This document shows, piece after piece, positions 45,854 through 56,195 of a stretch of 64,000 nucleotides of DNA. Source of the stretch: Yamagishiella unicocca (lineage: Eukaryota > Chlorophyta > Chlorophyceae > Chlamydomonadales > Volvocaceae); NCBI GenBank assembly GCA_003116995.1, contig BDSL01000008.1, positions 620,001-684,000 on the forward strand, given 5' to 3'. The position numbers and the translations under genes were made by a program. Each line of letters starts with the position of its first letter. Positions within the stretch are counted from its first letter, which is position 1. Below the pieces are notes generated by a model that was given only the letters and a program-made list of their open reading frames with translations, was not told where the DNA came from and made no database searches.

Positions 45854-46131
45854 TCAAGTCTGAGTAAAGACTACCAAATAATAACCGCAGCCCTGTCTGT
45901 ATAGAATTGACGTTGTTCTCGGGACCGGCCACAGCTGCACGACGCAGACCGAATAAAAGAAATGCAGTGAAAATGCATGGTGGATCAATATACACTTCAA
46001 AATAAGTAAACGTGCTGTGAAGTAGGCGTAGGCACAATAACCTATTGTAGCGAGCCGTCGTCTGCTCGTCCAGTTTCGCAAGCCGGTACAATTACATCTC
46101 GACACACTGTTTACGGTCATACCGCTATGAA

Positions 46132-46497
46132 ATGGCTTGGTACGAGGACATCATAGTTGGTGCTCTTGGCTCAGGCGTAAATGCCCCAACTTTCGTCTTG
46201 TTGAACGTAGTGATTTTTCTTGCGGTCCTCTCTTTGTTCGGGCTGCTTGCCCATAGCATCCACCGGAACCCAGATCTGACCCCTCACGTCATTGTTTTGC
46301 TTGTTCTTGCTTTCGGCCTGTGGGCCTCTATCAATTGGCTGATCTCTAACTTGGGGCTCACAGACGCCCAGGAGCAGCATCAGCAGCTTTTTGGGGAAGG
46401 CGAACAAGCGGCTTCCGAGGAGGTGGCACAGCAAACCGACGAGCCACAGGTCGACGGCAAAGCCGACACCGAAAGCGACAGCAAGAAGGAGAAATGA
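46132..46497 (+). CDS. PKR1-like ER membrane protein (V-ATPase assembly factor family)
   Basis: A single-exon frame of 121 aa from the ATG at 46132. Residues about 20-42 (FVLLNVVIFLAVLSLFGLLA) and 52-72 (HVIVLLVLAFGLWASINWLI) are two membrane helices joined by a short loop with HRNPDLTP, as in the fungal Pkr1 family needed for V-ATPase Vo assembly in the ER. The C-terminal tail is acidic and ends KKEK, a canonical KKXX retrieval signal, which supports ER residence. The SET-domain gene begins 69 bp after the stop on the same strand, with no TGTAA between, so the two may share a transcript. The assignment rests on length, topology and pattern; another two-helix ER protein is possible. Confidence 0.65.
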   Translation: MAWYEDIIVGALGSGVNAPTFVLLNVVIFLAVLSLFGLLAHSIHRNPDLTPHVIVLLVLAFGLWASINWLISNLGLTDAQEQHQQLFGEGEQAASEEVAQQTDEPQVDGKADTESDSKKEK

Positions 46498-46566
46498 TTT
46501 GCCAAGATACCAGCTCGCCTAGCCCATGAACCGTCAATAGCAGACTGCTGCGCCTGGGCAGCCGCG

Positions 46567-49500
46567 ATGATGCGCGTTTCTGTACCCACTTGCCGCTGGG
46601 CGCTGTCTCGCTGTCGCCGCCACACCGTCGTCGTGAGCGCTGGCGGTGGCCATGGTGGCGCGGTGCGGAGACTGGCGCGACCAGTCCTGCAATCAAGTAG
46701 CACTGTCAGCGGTGGCATCGTGCCCCGAGCGCCGTTGGCGCCATTAAGGTCAGCGTCGCTCGGCATCGCACCATCGCAGCCCCAGCCGCGTCGGGCCAAA
46801 CCTACTGCTCCTCGAGCTATCGCAAGCAGCAGCGGCGGCGGCAAGAGCAGCAGCAGCGGTGGCGGTGGCGGTGGCGGTGGCAGCGGCGGTGACTGTGGCA
46901 GCGGCGGTGGCGGTGGCAGCGGCAGCGGCAGCCGTGCTGGCGGCACCGCGCCGTTGCGCCTAGTGGAGCTGCCAGGTAGGGCCGGGTCCCGCGTGGCGAT
47001 GTCGTACACGCAGCCTATGCCTCCGAAACCCGCTCTTGCGTGCCCAGCCAGGACGAATAGTAACCCCAACGGGAGGCCCCTTCCCCTCAGCAGCGGCGCC
47101 GATGTGGGTTCACCCGGCCAGCACCTGCACAAAACAGTCGGCTGCCCTTATAGCTCCGGCAGCGGCAGCCGTAAAACAGTCGGCTGCCCTTATAGCTCCG
47201 GCAGCGGCAGCCGTAAAGCAGTCGGCTGCCCTGATAGCTCCAGCAGCGGCAGCCGTAAATCAGTCGGCTGCCCTTATAGCTCCGGCAGCGGCAGCCGTAA
47301 AACAGTCGGCTGCCCTTACAGCTCCGGCAGCGGCAGCCGTGAAACAGTCGGCTGCCCTTATAGCTCCGGCAGCGGCAGCCGTAAGACCGGCCCTCGCCCG
47401 TCCGCCCCCTCGCGCAGGCAAGGGCCGCGGTGTGGTTGCTTCCCGGAGGCTCAACCCGGGGGAGCTGCTGCTGGTGTGCAAGTAAGCGTCCGTGTGGCTG
47501 GTGGGCGGTGGGGGAGGTAGTAACTGTTGCAGTGGGCCCCAGACCAGAAGGTACAGCCATCGGGCGCATCGCCTGACACAGGGGCGGGGCGGGGCAGGTC
47601 GGAGCGAGGTGGGGCGGTGCAGGGAAGGGGGCGTGCCCGCAGCCGTAGCCGTGTTCGGAGGGCTTATGCCAGGAGAGGGAACGCGGTGGCGCCGGCGCGG
47701 AGAGGCCCGCGGCGGGGCGGGGAGTTGCGACGACGTGTGTTGCGGCACGGGCCCCAGGCGGCAAGGCGAGGAGGGCGGGGAGCCGTCCCGGAGCAAGAGG
47801 CAGGGCGCGTCACTGATGGATGGACGGACGGATGGGTCGATAAGTATATGGATGGGGGGACGGGTGTAAACGAGTTTTCTCGGCGGCTCCCGACGAAATA
47901 GGTCCACATCTTGGGTACTCGGGTACCTACGTGCGGCAGGCGTTGCGCGCACGACCCACATCGTGACTCCTCATTATACAACCAGTATGGGCGGTTTCGA
48001 TCTCGGTGTGATAACGGCAACAGTGGCTTCCCAATTACACACCCGCCAATTCCACGCGCCGCTGGGCGCTCGCAGGCCCCTGGCGCTGGTGCAGGGCCAG
48101 CCACAGCACACGGAGCAGCCGCAGCAGCAGCCGCAGCCGGCGGCGGCGGCGCAGGCCGATGCCAAGCGCGCGCCGCGGCGGCCGGCCACCAGTGCTGCCG
48201 CCGCGCGCGCCGAAGCCGCAGCGGCGGCGGCGGCGGCGCCTTGCAGCGAGGTGGCGCTGGTGGCCGAGCTGCAGCGTCTGGCCTGGGGACCGCGTCAGGT
48301 GGGTAGAGGGGGGAAAGAACCGTGGGGTGGGGTGGGGTAGGGTGGGGTGGGGTGGGGTGAGTTGGGGTGGAGTGGGGTGGGGTTGCGAGGAAGACCCGTG
48401 GGGTGGGGTTCGAGGAAGACCCGTGGATGCCCGAAAAAACCGTGGGGTGGGGTGGGGTGGGGTGGGGTTGCGAGGAAGACCCGTGGGGTGGGGTGGGGCC
48501 ACAACTTACAGCTGAGTGCTGTGCGGTGCGCAGGGTGTGCGGGGCGGGGCTCCGTGGCCTGACACCAATACACCAATATGCGTGCCCGGGTGTGGACGTG
48601 TCAGGTGGCGACAGGAAGCAGTCGTGTTAGGCGGTGGGTGCCTGTTCGGTTGGCAGGTGGGTGGTTACTGTACGCTGGCTAGGTTGGTTGGGTGACCGGG
48701 GGATCTCCCGTCATCCGAAGGCTCTGCCGGTTGTGCCGCATGTCGACACGTGCGGCTGACGTCACAGTGTCGCAGCCCGGCACCGAGCCTCTCCCCTCCT
48801 GGTAGGGCGATGCGCAATGCCCCCTTGCCCCTCCCCGTTGGCTTCATGCTGGCCTTGCCCACCGACGGAGGCTGCACGGGATGGGATGGAGCGAAGCGCA
48901 CAGCAGGCCCCCCACATGCCCCGCCCTCCCCCCTCATGGCCCTTGGTTCGTCGACCGTGGATCCGCGGATTATCCTTTACCCCCCCCCGAGGTTTTGCAA
49001 TCCCACCCGGGGTTTGCCCGGACCCACGGGTTTGCTTTCAAATCGCCCCCCTGTCCCGCTCCTCCCCACGAACAGACCCAGATCCTGGCGGCCCTCTATC
49101 GTGGCGCCCAGCTCGCGCCCGTTAGCCCGCCAGGACCCAGAGCCGCCGCCGCGGCTGCAGCCGCGGCGGCCAGAGGCCGCCTGGCCCTCGACTTGCCGGC
49201 CCTCGTGGACCCATGGGCCGTGGACCCATGGGACGACAGCGGCAGCGCGGGGAGTGCGGGAGCGGCAACTGCGGACACAGCGGCGGCGGCCGCGACCCAC
49301 GGGTCGGGCCTGGCGCCGGACCAGCTGGCCGCCGTGGTGCGCCTGAACGCCACCGGTCTGCCCAGCGACGACGTGCTCCTGGCGAAGCTGTACGACAGGC
49401 CGAACGTGCCGTACATTGGGCTGTGGCCGGCGCACGCGATGCTCAACCACTCGTGCGCGCCCAACGCGGGTGAGGGGGCCGCCGCAGCCGGGCGCTGTTG

Positions 49501-52500
49501 TGTGATGCGCTTCCTATCGATGCTTTCGTTCGAGAGTTCGGGGGTATGAGAATGTTTGGCGCATGGGGAGGCCGCGCCGCATGCCGCATGACAGAAACGT
49601 CACACGGTCACACGGTCATACGGTCATACGGTCATACGGTTACACGGGCGGCTGCGAGGGAAGCAAGCAGCGCTTGTTGGCGGGGGCCTCCCTCACACCC
49701 TGCGCATCCTTCGCGCCGGTGCGTTCGCCAACACCTCCCGCCCTTCCATCACCAGTGCGACTTCCACCTCCCTCTTGTTGGCCGTTGGCCGTTGGTTGTT
49801 GGTCGTTGACCGCAGTCGCTGTGGTGTCGGGCGGCCAGTTGATGGTGCGCTGCTGCGCCCCGGTGCCGGCCGGGGGTGAGCTGTGCATCACGTACTCGGG
49901 AGCCCTGGGGCTGGGGCCGCTGCCGCTGCGGAGAGCGCTGCTGGAGCGAAACCACCGCTTCAGGTGCGGCTGCGCGCAGGGCAAACGGCCGAGCGTGGGC
50001 AGCGAGGTGTCGTTGGGGGCAGTGGGCGGGTGCCCCACGTGTTCGGGGTCCCCGGAACGTCAACCGGAAGCCGCTGAGCAGCTGCTCGTCCCATTGCCGT
50101 CAGCCGCCAGCCCTGCGACTCCCTGCCTTCCCCTCCACCCCTGCCCCCTGCCATAACCTCGGGTCCCGAACACGCCTTCGCCCGCGACGTGCAGCTTTAC
50201 GACATAGCCTACGACGCAACTTGGATCCCAGGAGAGAGCCGGCCCCCACGGGTCCCCCCGACCCCCCGCGCTCCCTGCGCCCTCCTTGCCCCCCCCCCCC
50301 GGCAGGTGCACCTGCGTCCGCTGTACGGCAGAGGAACACGTACCCCGAGAGCTGGCGCAGCTATGGGTGGGTGATCCACCCTCCCGACCTCCCGAGACGC
50401 CCGGATCCCTCTTCCGCGATTTGCCCTGACCCCCGAACACCGAACACATCGAACACCGAACACCGAACACCGAACATCGAACACCGAACACCGAACACCG
50501 AACACTGAACACCGAACACCGAACACTGAACACCGAACACCGAACACTGAACAAAGCGTAGCATATAGATAATGCATAAGGGGTCGAAGCATGGAGGCCA
50601 ATAGATAATGCATAAGAGGTCGAAGCCTGGAGGCCAATAGATAATGCATCAGGCAGCATGGAGGCCAATAGATAATGCATCAGGGGTCGAAGCCTGGAGG
50701 CCAATAGATAATGCATAAGGGGTCGAAGCATGGAGGCCAATAGATAATGCATCAGGGGTCGAAGCCTGGAGGCCAATAGATAATGCATCAGGGGTCGAAG
50801 CATGGAGGCCAATAGATAATGCATCAGGCGTCGAAGCCTGGAGGCCAATAGATAATGCATCAGGGGTCGAAGCATGGAGGCCAATAGATAATGCATCAGG
50901 GGTCGAAGCCTGGAGGCCAATAGATAATGCATCAGGGGTCGAAGCATGGAGGCCAATAGATAATGCATCAGGGGTCGAAGCCTGGAGGCCAATAGATAAT
51001 GCATCAGGGGTCGAAGCCTGGAGGCCAATAGATAATGTGTGGAGGCCAATCCTATGATCTCATCGCTATGTGCTGATGTTTAGAATGCGATTTGCAATCC
51101 ATATTGCATGCAACAAAGGGCCCTATGTTACATTCGGTTGCCTCAGGGAGATGGCCTCAGGGATGGTTGAACCCCCGAGTCCTTTTTCAGTTGCTTCTAC
51201 CACGAAGAGCGTCCCTGAACCCCGAACCCCGAACCCTGAACCCCGAACCCCGAACCCCGACCCTCAGAGCGACATCGTAATGCTAACCTCCCAGCAGCTG
51301 CAGCCGCCGCTTGTCGCGGCGGTGGCGGCGCAGAAGGGCGGAGGCGGAGGCGCTGCCGTGGCGGCCACGCTGCCGTCGCTCCTGGACGTGCGGGAGCAGG
51401 CCGCCAAGTGCTGCGGGCTGTTCGAAGAGACGCTCGGCCAGCTGGCACCGTCTCCTCAGGTACGCTAGATAGATGAGACGGGGGTATGAGAGGGAACCCG
51501 TAGATCGGCACTGAAATGTAACACCAAGGAGGAAACGTTTGGGACGGGGGGTGCGGGGGAGGCAGTATGGTGTGGTACGCACGCACTTGAGGGGCTTCCC
51601 CTTGTTGGGGTGCGCCGCTGTGGATTTCAACCCTCGGCGACGTCCGCCGCAGTCACCGCTTGAGCGCAGCTGCAAGCCGGGGGGACGACCCACAACGTCA
51701 AAACCACGTGCGCCATCCCAGCACGTACGCCGTACGCCGACCGCGATGGCACCTACCCGCACGGACTGATCTTGGCTTGCGTGCCGTCGGACACGCCGTT
51801 GCCTCACCCCACCCCCACTGTCCACTCGCCTGTTTCCCCTACCACCCCCTCGACGGTTTACTCCTTACCGCCCCTCCTCCCGCACACCTGCTGCGCACTC
51901 CCCGCCCTCTGCACGCGCCGCAGGAGGCGCTGTGGCTGCAGGCGAGCATGTATCCGCTCTACGAGACACGCGCCCGCTGCGCGCAGCTGCTTGCGTCAGC
52001 GTCAGCGTCGGTGGCGTCAGCGTCGGTGGCGTCAGCGTCGGTGGCGTCAGCCGGTGCGGTCCCCGGCGGGCAGCCGGACCCGCAGCAGGCGGAGCAGGTG
52101 CGGCGGCTGTCGGAGGAGTACCTGGAGGCGCTGTCGGCGTGCCTCCGGCTCCAGGGCGTAGCCAACGCAGGAAGCGACATGCACGTGCAGCTGGCGGCAA
52201 GGTGCGGTGCCGCAACGGGGCAGGATTAAGGGTTGAGGTTAGGCGGAGGCTGCGGCGGGCTGGGTGCGGGGAGCTCTGCAGACCGCACAGGAGGGCAATA
52301 CGCGGGGTGGGGCCCGTCGGAGCGGAAGTGATAGCGGGCGAGGACGGGGACGGGGACGGGGGCGGGGCTTCCTGTTGGAGGTTGGATTTGGGTTTTGCGC
52401 CTTTGGTTAAGCCCCGCGAGTCCTCGAGAGCGTTGGCTGCCCGTGTCGTCCCGAACGGCAGGTACGACGCTGCGTGTGCGGCGCACGCGACTCGCCACCC

Positions 52501-52732
52501 CGGCTCGTCGCCCGCGCAGCAGCTCGCGGTGGAGGCCAGGAAAAGGCTGGAGCGGGCCCTATGCGCGCGTTACGGCGCAGCGCCGCCTCCGCCGCCGCCG
52601 GCGTCTAGCGCCACAGGGCCTGCTACTGCCGTCATCGCCGTCGAGGCAGCGGCGGGGACGGCTGCGGCAGCCGCGGCCTCGGCGCCATCCCTGGAGGCGC
52701 TGCTGAGCATCCTCCGCCAGCTGCAGCCGTAG
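46567..52732 (+). CDS. SET-domain protein (SMYD/post-SET type), nine exons
   Basis: Exons 46567-46975, 47418-47481, 48076-48298, 49082-49469, 49816-49963, 50306-50366, 51268-51459, 51924-52201 and 52462-52732 total 2,034 nt (677 aa) with matching phases. The first exon encodes a basic, Ser/Gly-rich leader (MMRVSVPTCRWALSRC) that looks like an organelle transit peptide. SET motifs in order are GKGRGVVASRRLNPGELLLV, the knot segment MLNHSCAPNA, GGELCITYSG, and a post-SET zinc cluster rebuilt by splicing (FRCTCVRC). No MYND cysteines are seen between the first two motifs. The C-terminal third is helical, with DVREQAAKCCGLFEE and QASMYPLYETRARCAQ. Expected activity is SAM-dependent lysine methylation of histone or non-histone substrates. 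The exon-4 acceptor could lie 7 nt upstream. Confidence 0.8.
47130..47381. repeat. 42-bp minisatellite, six copies, in intron 1 of the SET gene
   Basis: Six copies of a 42-bp unit containing CAGTCGGCTGCCCTTATAGC. The unit is 14 codons without a stop, so both adjoining frames look coding. Phase matching of exon 1 (ends 46975) to exon 2 (starts 47418) places the array in the intron. Confidence 0.9.
48310..48500. repeat. GGGGT-rich repeat in intron 3 of the SET gene
   Basis: Runs of TGGGG on the plus strand are broken by three to four copies of a GAAGACCCGTGG-like segment. The G-runs could form G-quadruplexes. Confidence 0.85.
50436..50556. repeat. CGAACAC-type repeat in intron 6 of the SET gene
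   Basis: About fourteen copies of an 8-bp unit near CCGAACAC with T variants. A related 7-bp CCCGAAC repeat lies at 51217-51264 in the same intron. Confidence 0.9.
50566..51040. repeat. 36-bp minisatellite, about 13 copies, in intron 6 of the SET gene
   Basis: Units contain GGAGGCCAATAGATAATGCA. Many alternate between AAGCC and AAGCA variants, so the real period may be 72 bp in part. One copy (about 50650) is truncated. The unit contains no stop in one minus-strand frame. Confidence 0.95.
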
Positions 52733-55700
52733 AACCCAGTCTCCGCTGTGTCCCACCTAGAGCTGTAGAGACGTTGTGGGGTGGACGCGGGTATAGAGCG
52801 GGAATAGCCAGGGCAGGGGGGTGGTTTAACGCACTGACCTCAGGAGCAGCCTGGGACCCTATCCAGGTAGCCTGCCTGGTCGGGAAGAGTTGGCTTGGGA
52901 GGCGGCATGGAGGTTCCGGAGCCGTGGCTGCACATCGCGCTCGCCGCACGCCCAAACGCGCACACATATTGGTACTCGATTAGCTTTACATGCGGTTGTC
53001 GGCTCAGACGTCGCGGTCCGCTGGGCTAGGGTTTCAAACTTCGTCAAACTCGTGCGGGTGCAAACAACCGACGCAAGTGAACAGACCGGTGGGATAGCCT
53101 GTGGAGCGTGATCACGCGAACAGTCGAGTGGGGCGCAGCGGCTAGGCGTTAGGGCCAGGAATGATGCAGGAAAGAGGTCGAAATGTGGTGCTGGTATCAG
53201 GCAGGAAAGGATGGTATGCTTTGCTTAGGTTCGGTACGACCGGATCCGAAACGGCACGCTCACGCAAACGTTCGCGAATGACTTCATCCCGTGCACAGAG
53301 GTGCCGCTGGCTGCTGCGAGGGGAGCACTCGAGACTAAACGACGATACGTCATCACGGTTGCGGCATCCTGCAGTAGTGTTAAGACCCATCGCAACTACG
53401 GTTTGCTGCTCCAGGCTGCTCTTTATCGCCGCCCGGCCAGATAACCGTCGCCAGCCGTCGCCTTGGCAAGCCGGTAGAGACGGGAATCTAAAAAATGGTA
53501 AAATGGTGAAGTCAGCTGGATATGCAGTAGCTATTACCGAATCGGAAGCTAGAGCTAATATAATCAGCAGATATCCTGCCTGGGTTTTTGCACAATGCTA
53601 AAATTGTGTGAAGAGCAAGACGAGCTCGCTCGCTCCTGGAAGAGCTTGGGAGACCTTGCTTGTGATGTGCATTGCGTCCGTACCCCGCAGGCAGCGGACT
53701 TCCGTACGAGGCGCTCGCGTGTCCTTCTGTACTATAGCCTCCTATAATCTGTCTCTCGTCACCGCTGGGTTAATACTGACGGAGCCCTGGCTCGAAAGGG
53801 AACCGGAAGGCCCGCTGACTTGGACCTTCCACCGCAGAACCTTCCACTCCGGCGCATCGGGTGCCTGCAGATAGAATACCCTTCCCCGGCTTGTGTGCGT
53901 GCAGTTGGTGCCCTGGCAGAATGCTGCAGGTTGAGAATCCTATAACGCGTCTGGGTAAGGGCCAGTCCACATGTGGTTGGTAAGGGCCAGAGAGGGGTTA
54001 AAAGGAACCAGGGCAGGGAGAAGTAGGCAGCAGGCTCCGCAGCCAGGTGCTGGTGGTTCTGGGAAAAGTGTTGGCAGCTTGTAGAAATGCCATGCCCCAG
54101 CGCCGGCACGTACGTTTCACCGGCATTGGTTCCGGAGCCAGGACATTTGCGTTCCCGCTTGTATCCTGTTGCCGTAACTACAGCGCCTCTGCTGCTGTTT
54201 GGATTGATTGTGTCATGGATTCGGTTTCTACTCGTTTCGACAGCGATGGGGACACGTGTGAATCTCGCGATTTAGGTCGGGCGCAGGGCGCTTCTGACCA
54301 AATCCGTTGGTGCCGCAGAGTACTGAGCGGAACCACGCCTCATGACTCGGCGTGGTTCTTCTGCTTGGTTGTTTTGGTTGTGCTTCTACACAATGTGACA
54401 CACCGCGCTTGAAGAACGCCCGCGGCTCCTTGCTGCGTGAATAGGTCACTAGGTCGACGCAGCCGCAGTCAGCGCCGCCTTTACGTTTGGAACTTGAGAC
54501 CCTGCAGCTTGGTAACCTGCAGCCCGCCTGCCAGCAGCGCCAGTCCGCGGGGCTGTGGTGCCGCGCGACCGCGCCACCCAGCAACAGGTCGAGAAGCCCA
54601 CCCAGCAGCAGCTGGTGGCGAAGCCTGCTGTGGGGCATGACAGAAATGCACATGAAAACGCAAACGGATCTGCACATGACAACCATGCTGATGAACAAAG
54701 ACTCCTAGGACCAGAGCCGGCAGTTTACGGCCGGCGTATTTCAAGCCATTCCCGGCGGTGGCTTCGGCAACATGGGCAGCGGCGGCATGGGCACCCAGCA
54801 GCGGCACGCACCTGGCTAAGGCCCTTCCGCAGCTCTGTGTTCGCCCACCCGTTGCCCACGTCACGCATGTGCTGTATGCACAGCACGAACTGCCCAAAGC
54901 CTGCGCCGCTGCCGGTCTTTTTAGCAAGGTGTTGACGACCCATGGGTTGCGACGAAGCGCTAGCTCCGTGAGCATCCGACTATTACATTTTTCTTAGCCC
55001 ATTCCATTTAATCAAGATTCAATTTAATGGGCGCAAAATCCCCGAATTATCGCGAATTGTCGAGGACCCGGATTACCACATGTGAACTGGCCCTTACGTG
55101 TCTGGGACGGGACGAAATCGGAATCCGTAGCACCGTAGGATCAGACTTCCTTCCCATAACGACCTATATCAACCCTTATTGATTTCAGCGACCGAAGACG
55201 ACTTTTGACGACTTTTGTCCGCCGAGGGCCCAATGGCCGCCCCGAACGGCCTCTCTGGTGGCGCCTTCAAAAAATCAAGTTTATTTGAGGTCCCTTAGAC
55301 AGAAAAATTTAAAGCAGCCCCGCTTCACCATCTAAGGTCGCGTGGACGTCTTACAAAATTCTCCGTGGCCACATACTCGCTAGGATTTGGGATGTGCACC
55401 CCCCGGTGGATGTACCACGCAAGCCATGATAAACGTCGAGTTCAGATTTAAAATCAGACTTTCGTGTAACCTACTCATACCTACGAATGAGCGGTGATAA
55501 GAGGTTACGGTGCGGTTACTATACGCTATTGTTGGGGGAGGGACCCCAATCACCCCTGGCCCGGGACCTCCCACAAAACGTACCCTCGTATACCTTTTTT
55601 TAAAGGTTATTTGTATGCGCTCAGTTGGCGTCGCTGCTGGCATGTATGGAGGGGTCCCTCTCAACCTGGAAGCGCACGCCCGCAGGTTTGCACGACACAA

Positions 55701-56195
55701 CCCGACACTATACGATTCCACTTGCCTTATCCTAGACCTTCTTATATTTATTGTATATGTAGCCACCCCACATAGACGGAATCCGCTTGGGTCGCGAGTC
55801 GAAATGTCAACTCAATTGGTAGCAAGTCACCTGGGTAACAGTGCCTGGGCGAAGCTCTGGAATAATATGTATAGACGTGTACATATAAAGCTGGTGCATC
55901 ACCTCGGTCGATCCGTTTGAAGTGCAAATGGACAGCCTCGACGCGACAGGCATATATCCAAGTAGTTTCCTCAAACGACACTTAGGCGTTCCTCAATGGT
56001 GTAAAAACATATCAGCAAACGCTATGCGCATGCTAGTAATAGTCAAGAAGATAACACAGAAGAAATTGGTGCACTGCGACACCGCTACACTGGAGCGCCC
56101 AGTGTCTCCTACACTGCTACACGCCAAGTCCGTTACACGCGAGCACTGCTCCCGTTGTATCTCCACCTCCCTCTAGCTAACAGCCCTCATGGGGC
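52733..56195. other. no supported gene
   Basis: A 3.5-kb stretch with lower GC than its neighbours towards the right. Frames at 54228-54975 (both strands) and 53161-53601 (plus) lack domains and convincing splice links. 55000-55350 has a unique AT-richer look that might be an old mobile element, but no ends were identified. Confidence 0.45.

Larger units (their letters stand above)
44494..46131. other. divergent intergenic region
   Basis: 5' flank of the minus-strand NACHT-WD40 gene and of the plus-strand PKR1-like gene. It should hold both promoters and possibly the missing first exon of the former. It contains an inverted repeat (45606-45689) and a tandem duplication (45731-45853). Plus-strand open frames at 43941-45004 are shadows. 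Confidence 0.5.

Noticed and set aside
47036..47485. KQSAALIAPAAAAV repeat as part of the SET protein
   Set aside because: Exon 1 (phase 1 donor at 46975) joins exactly to the CGCAG acceptor at 47417, placing the 42-bp repeats in an intron.
54228..54975. Possible small Cys-containing gene
   Set aside because: Frames on both strands were read for a CHCH-like CX9C pattern; spacing and splice signals did not fit.
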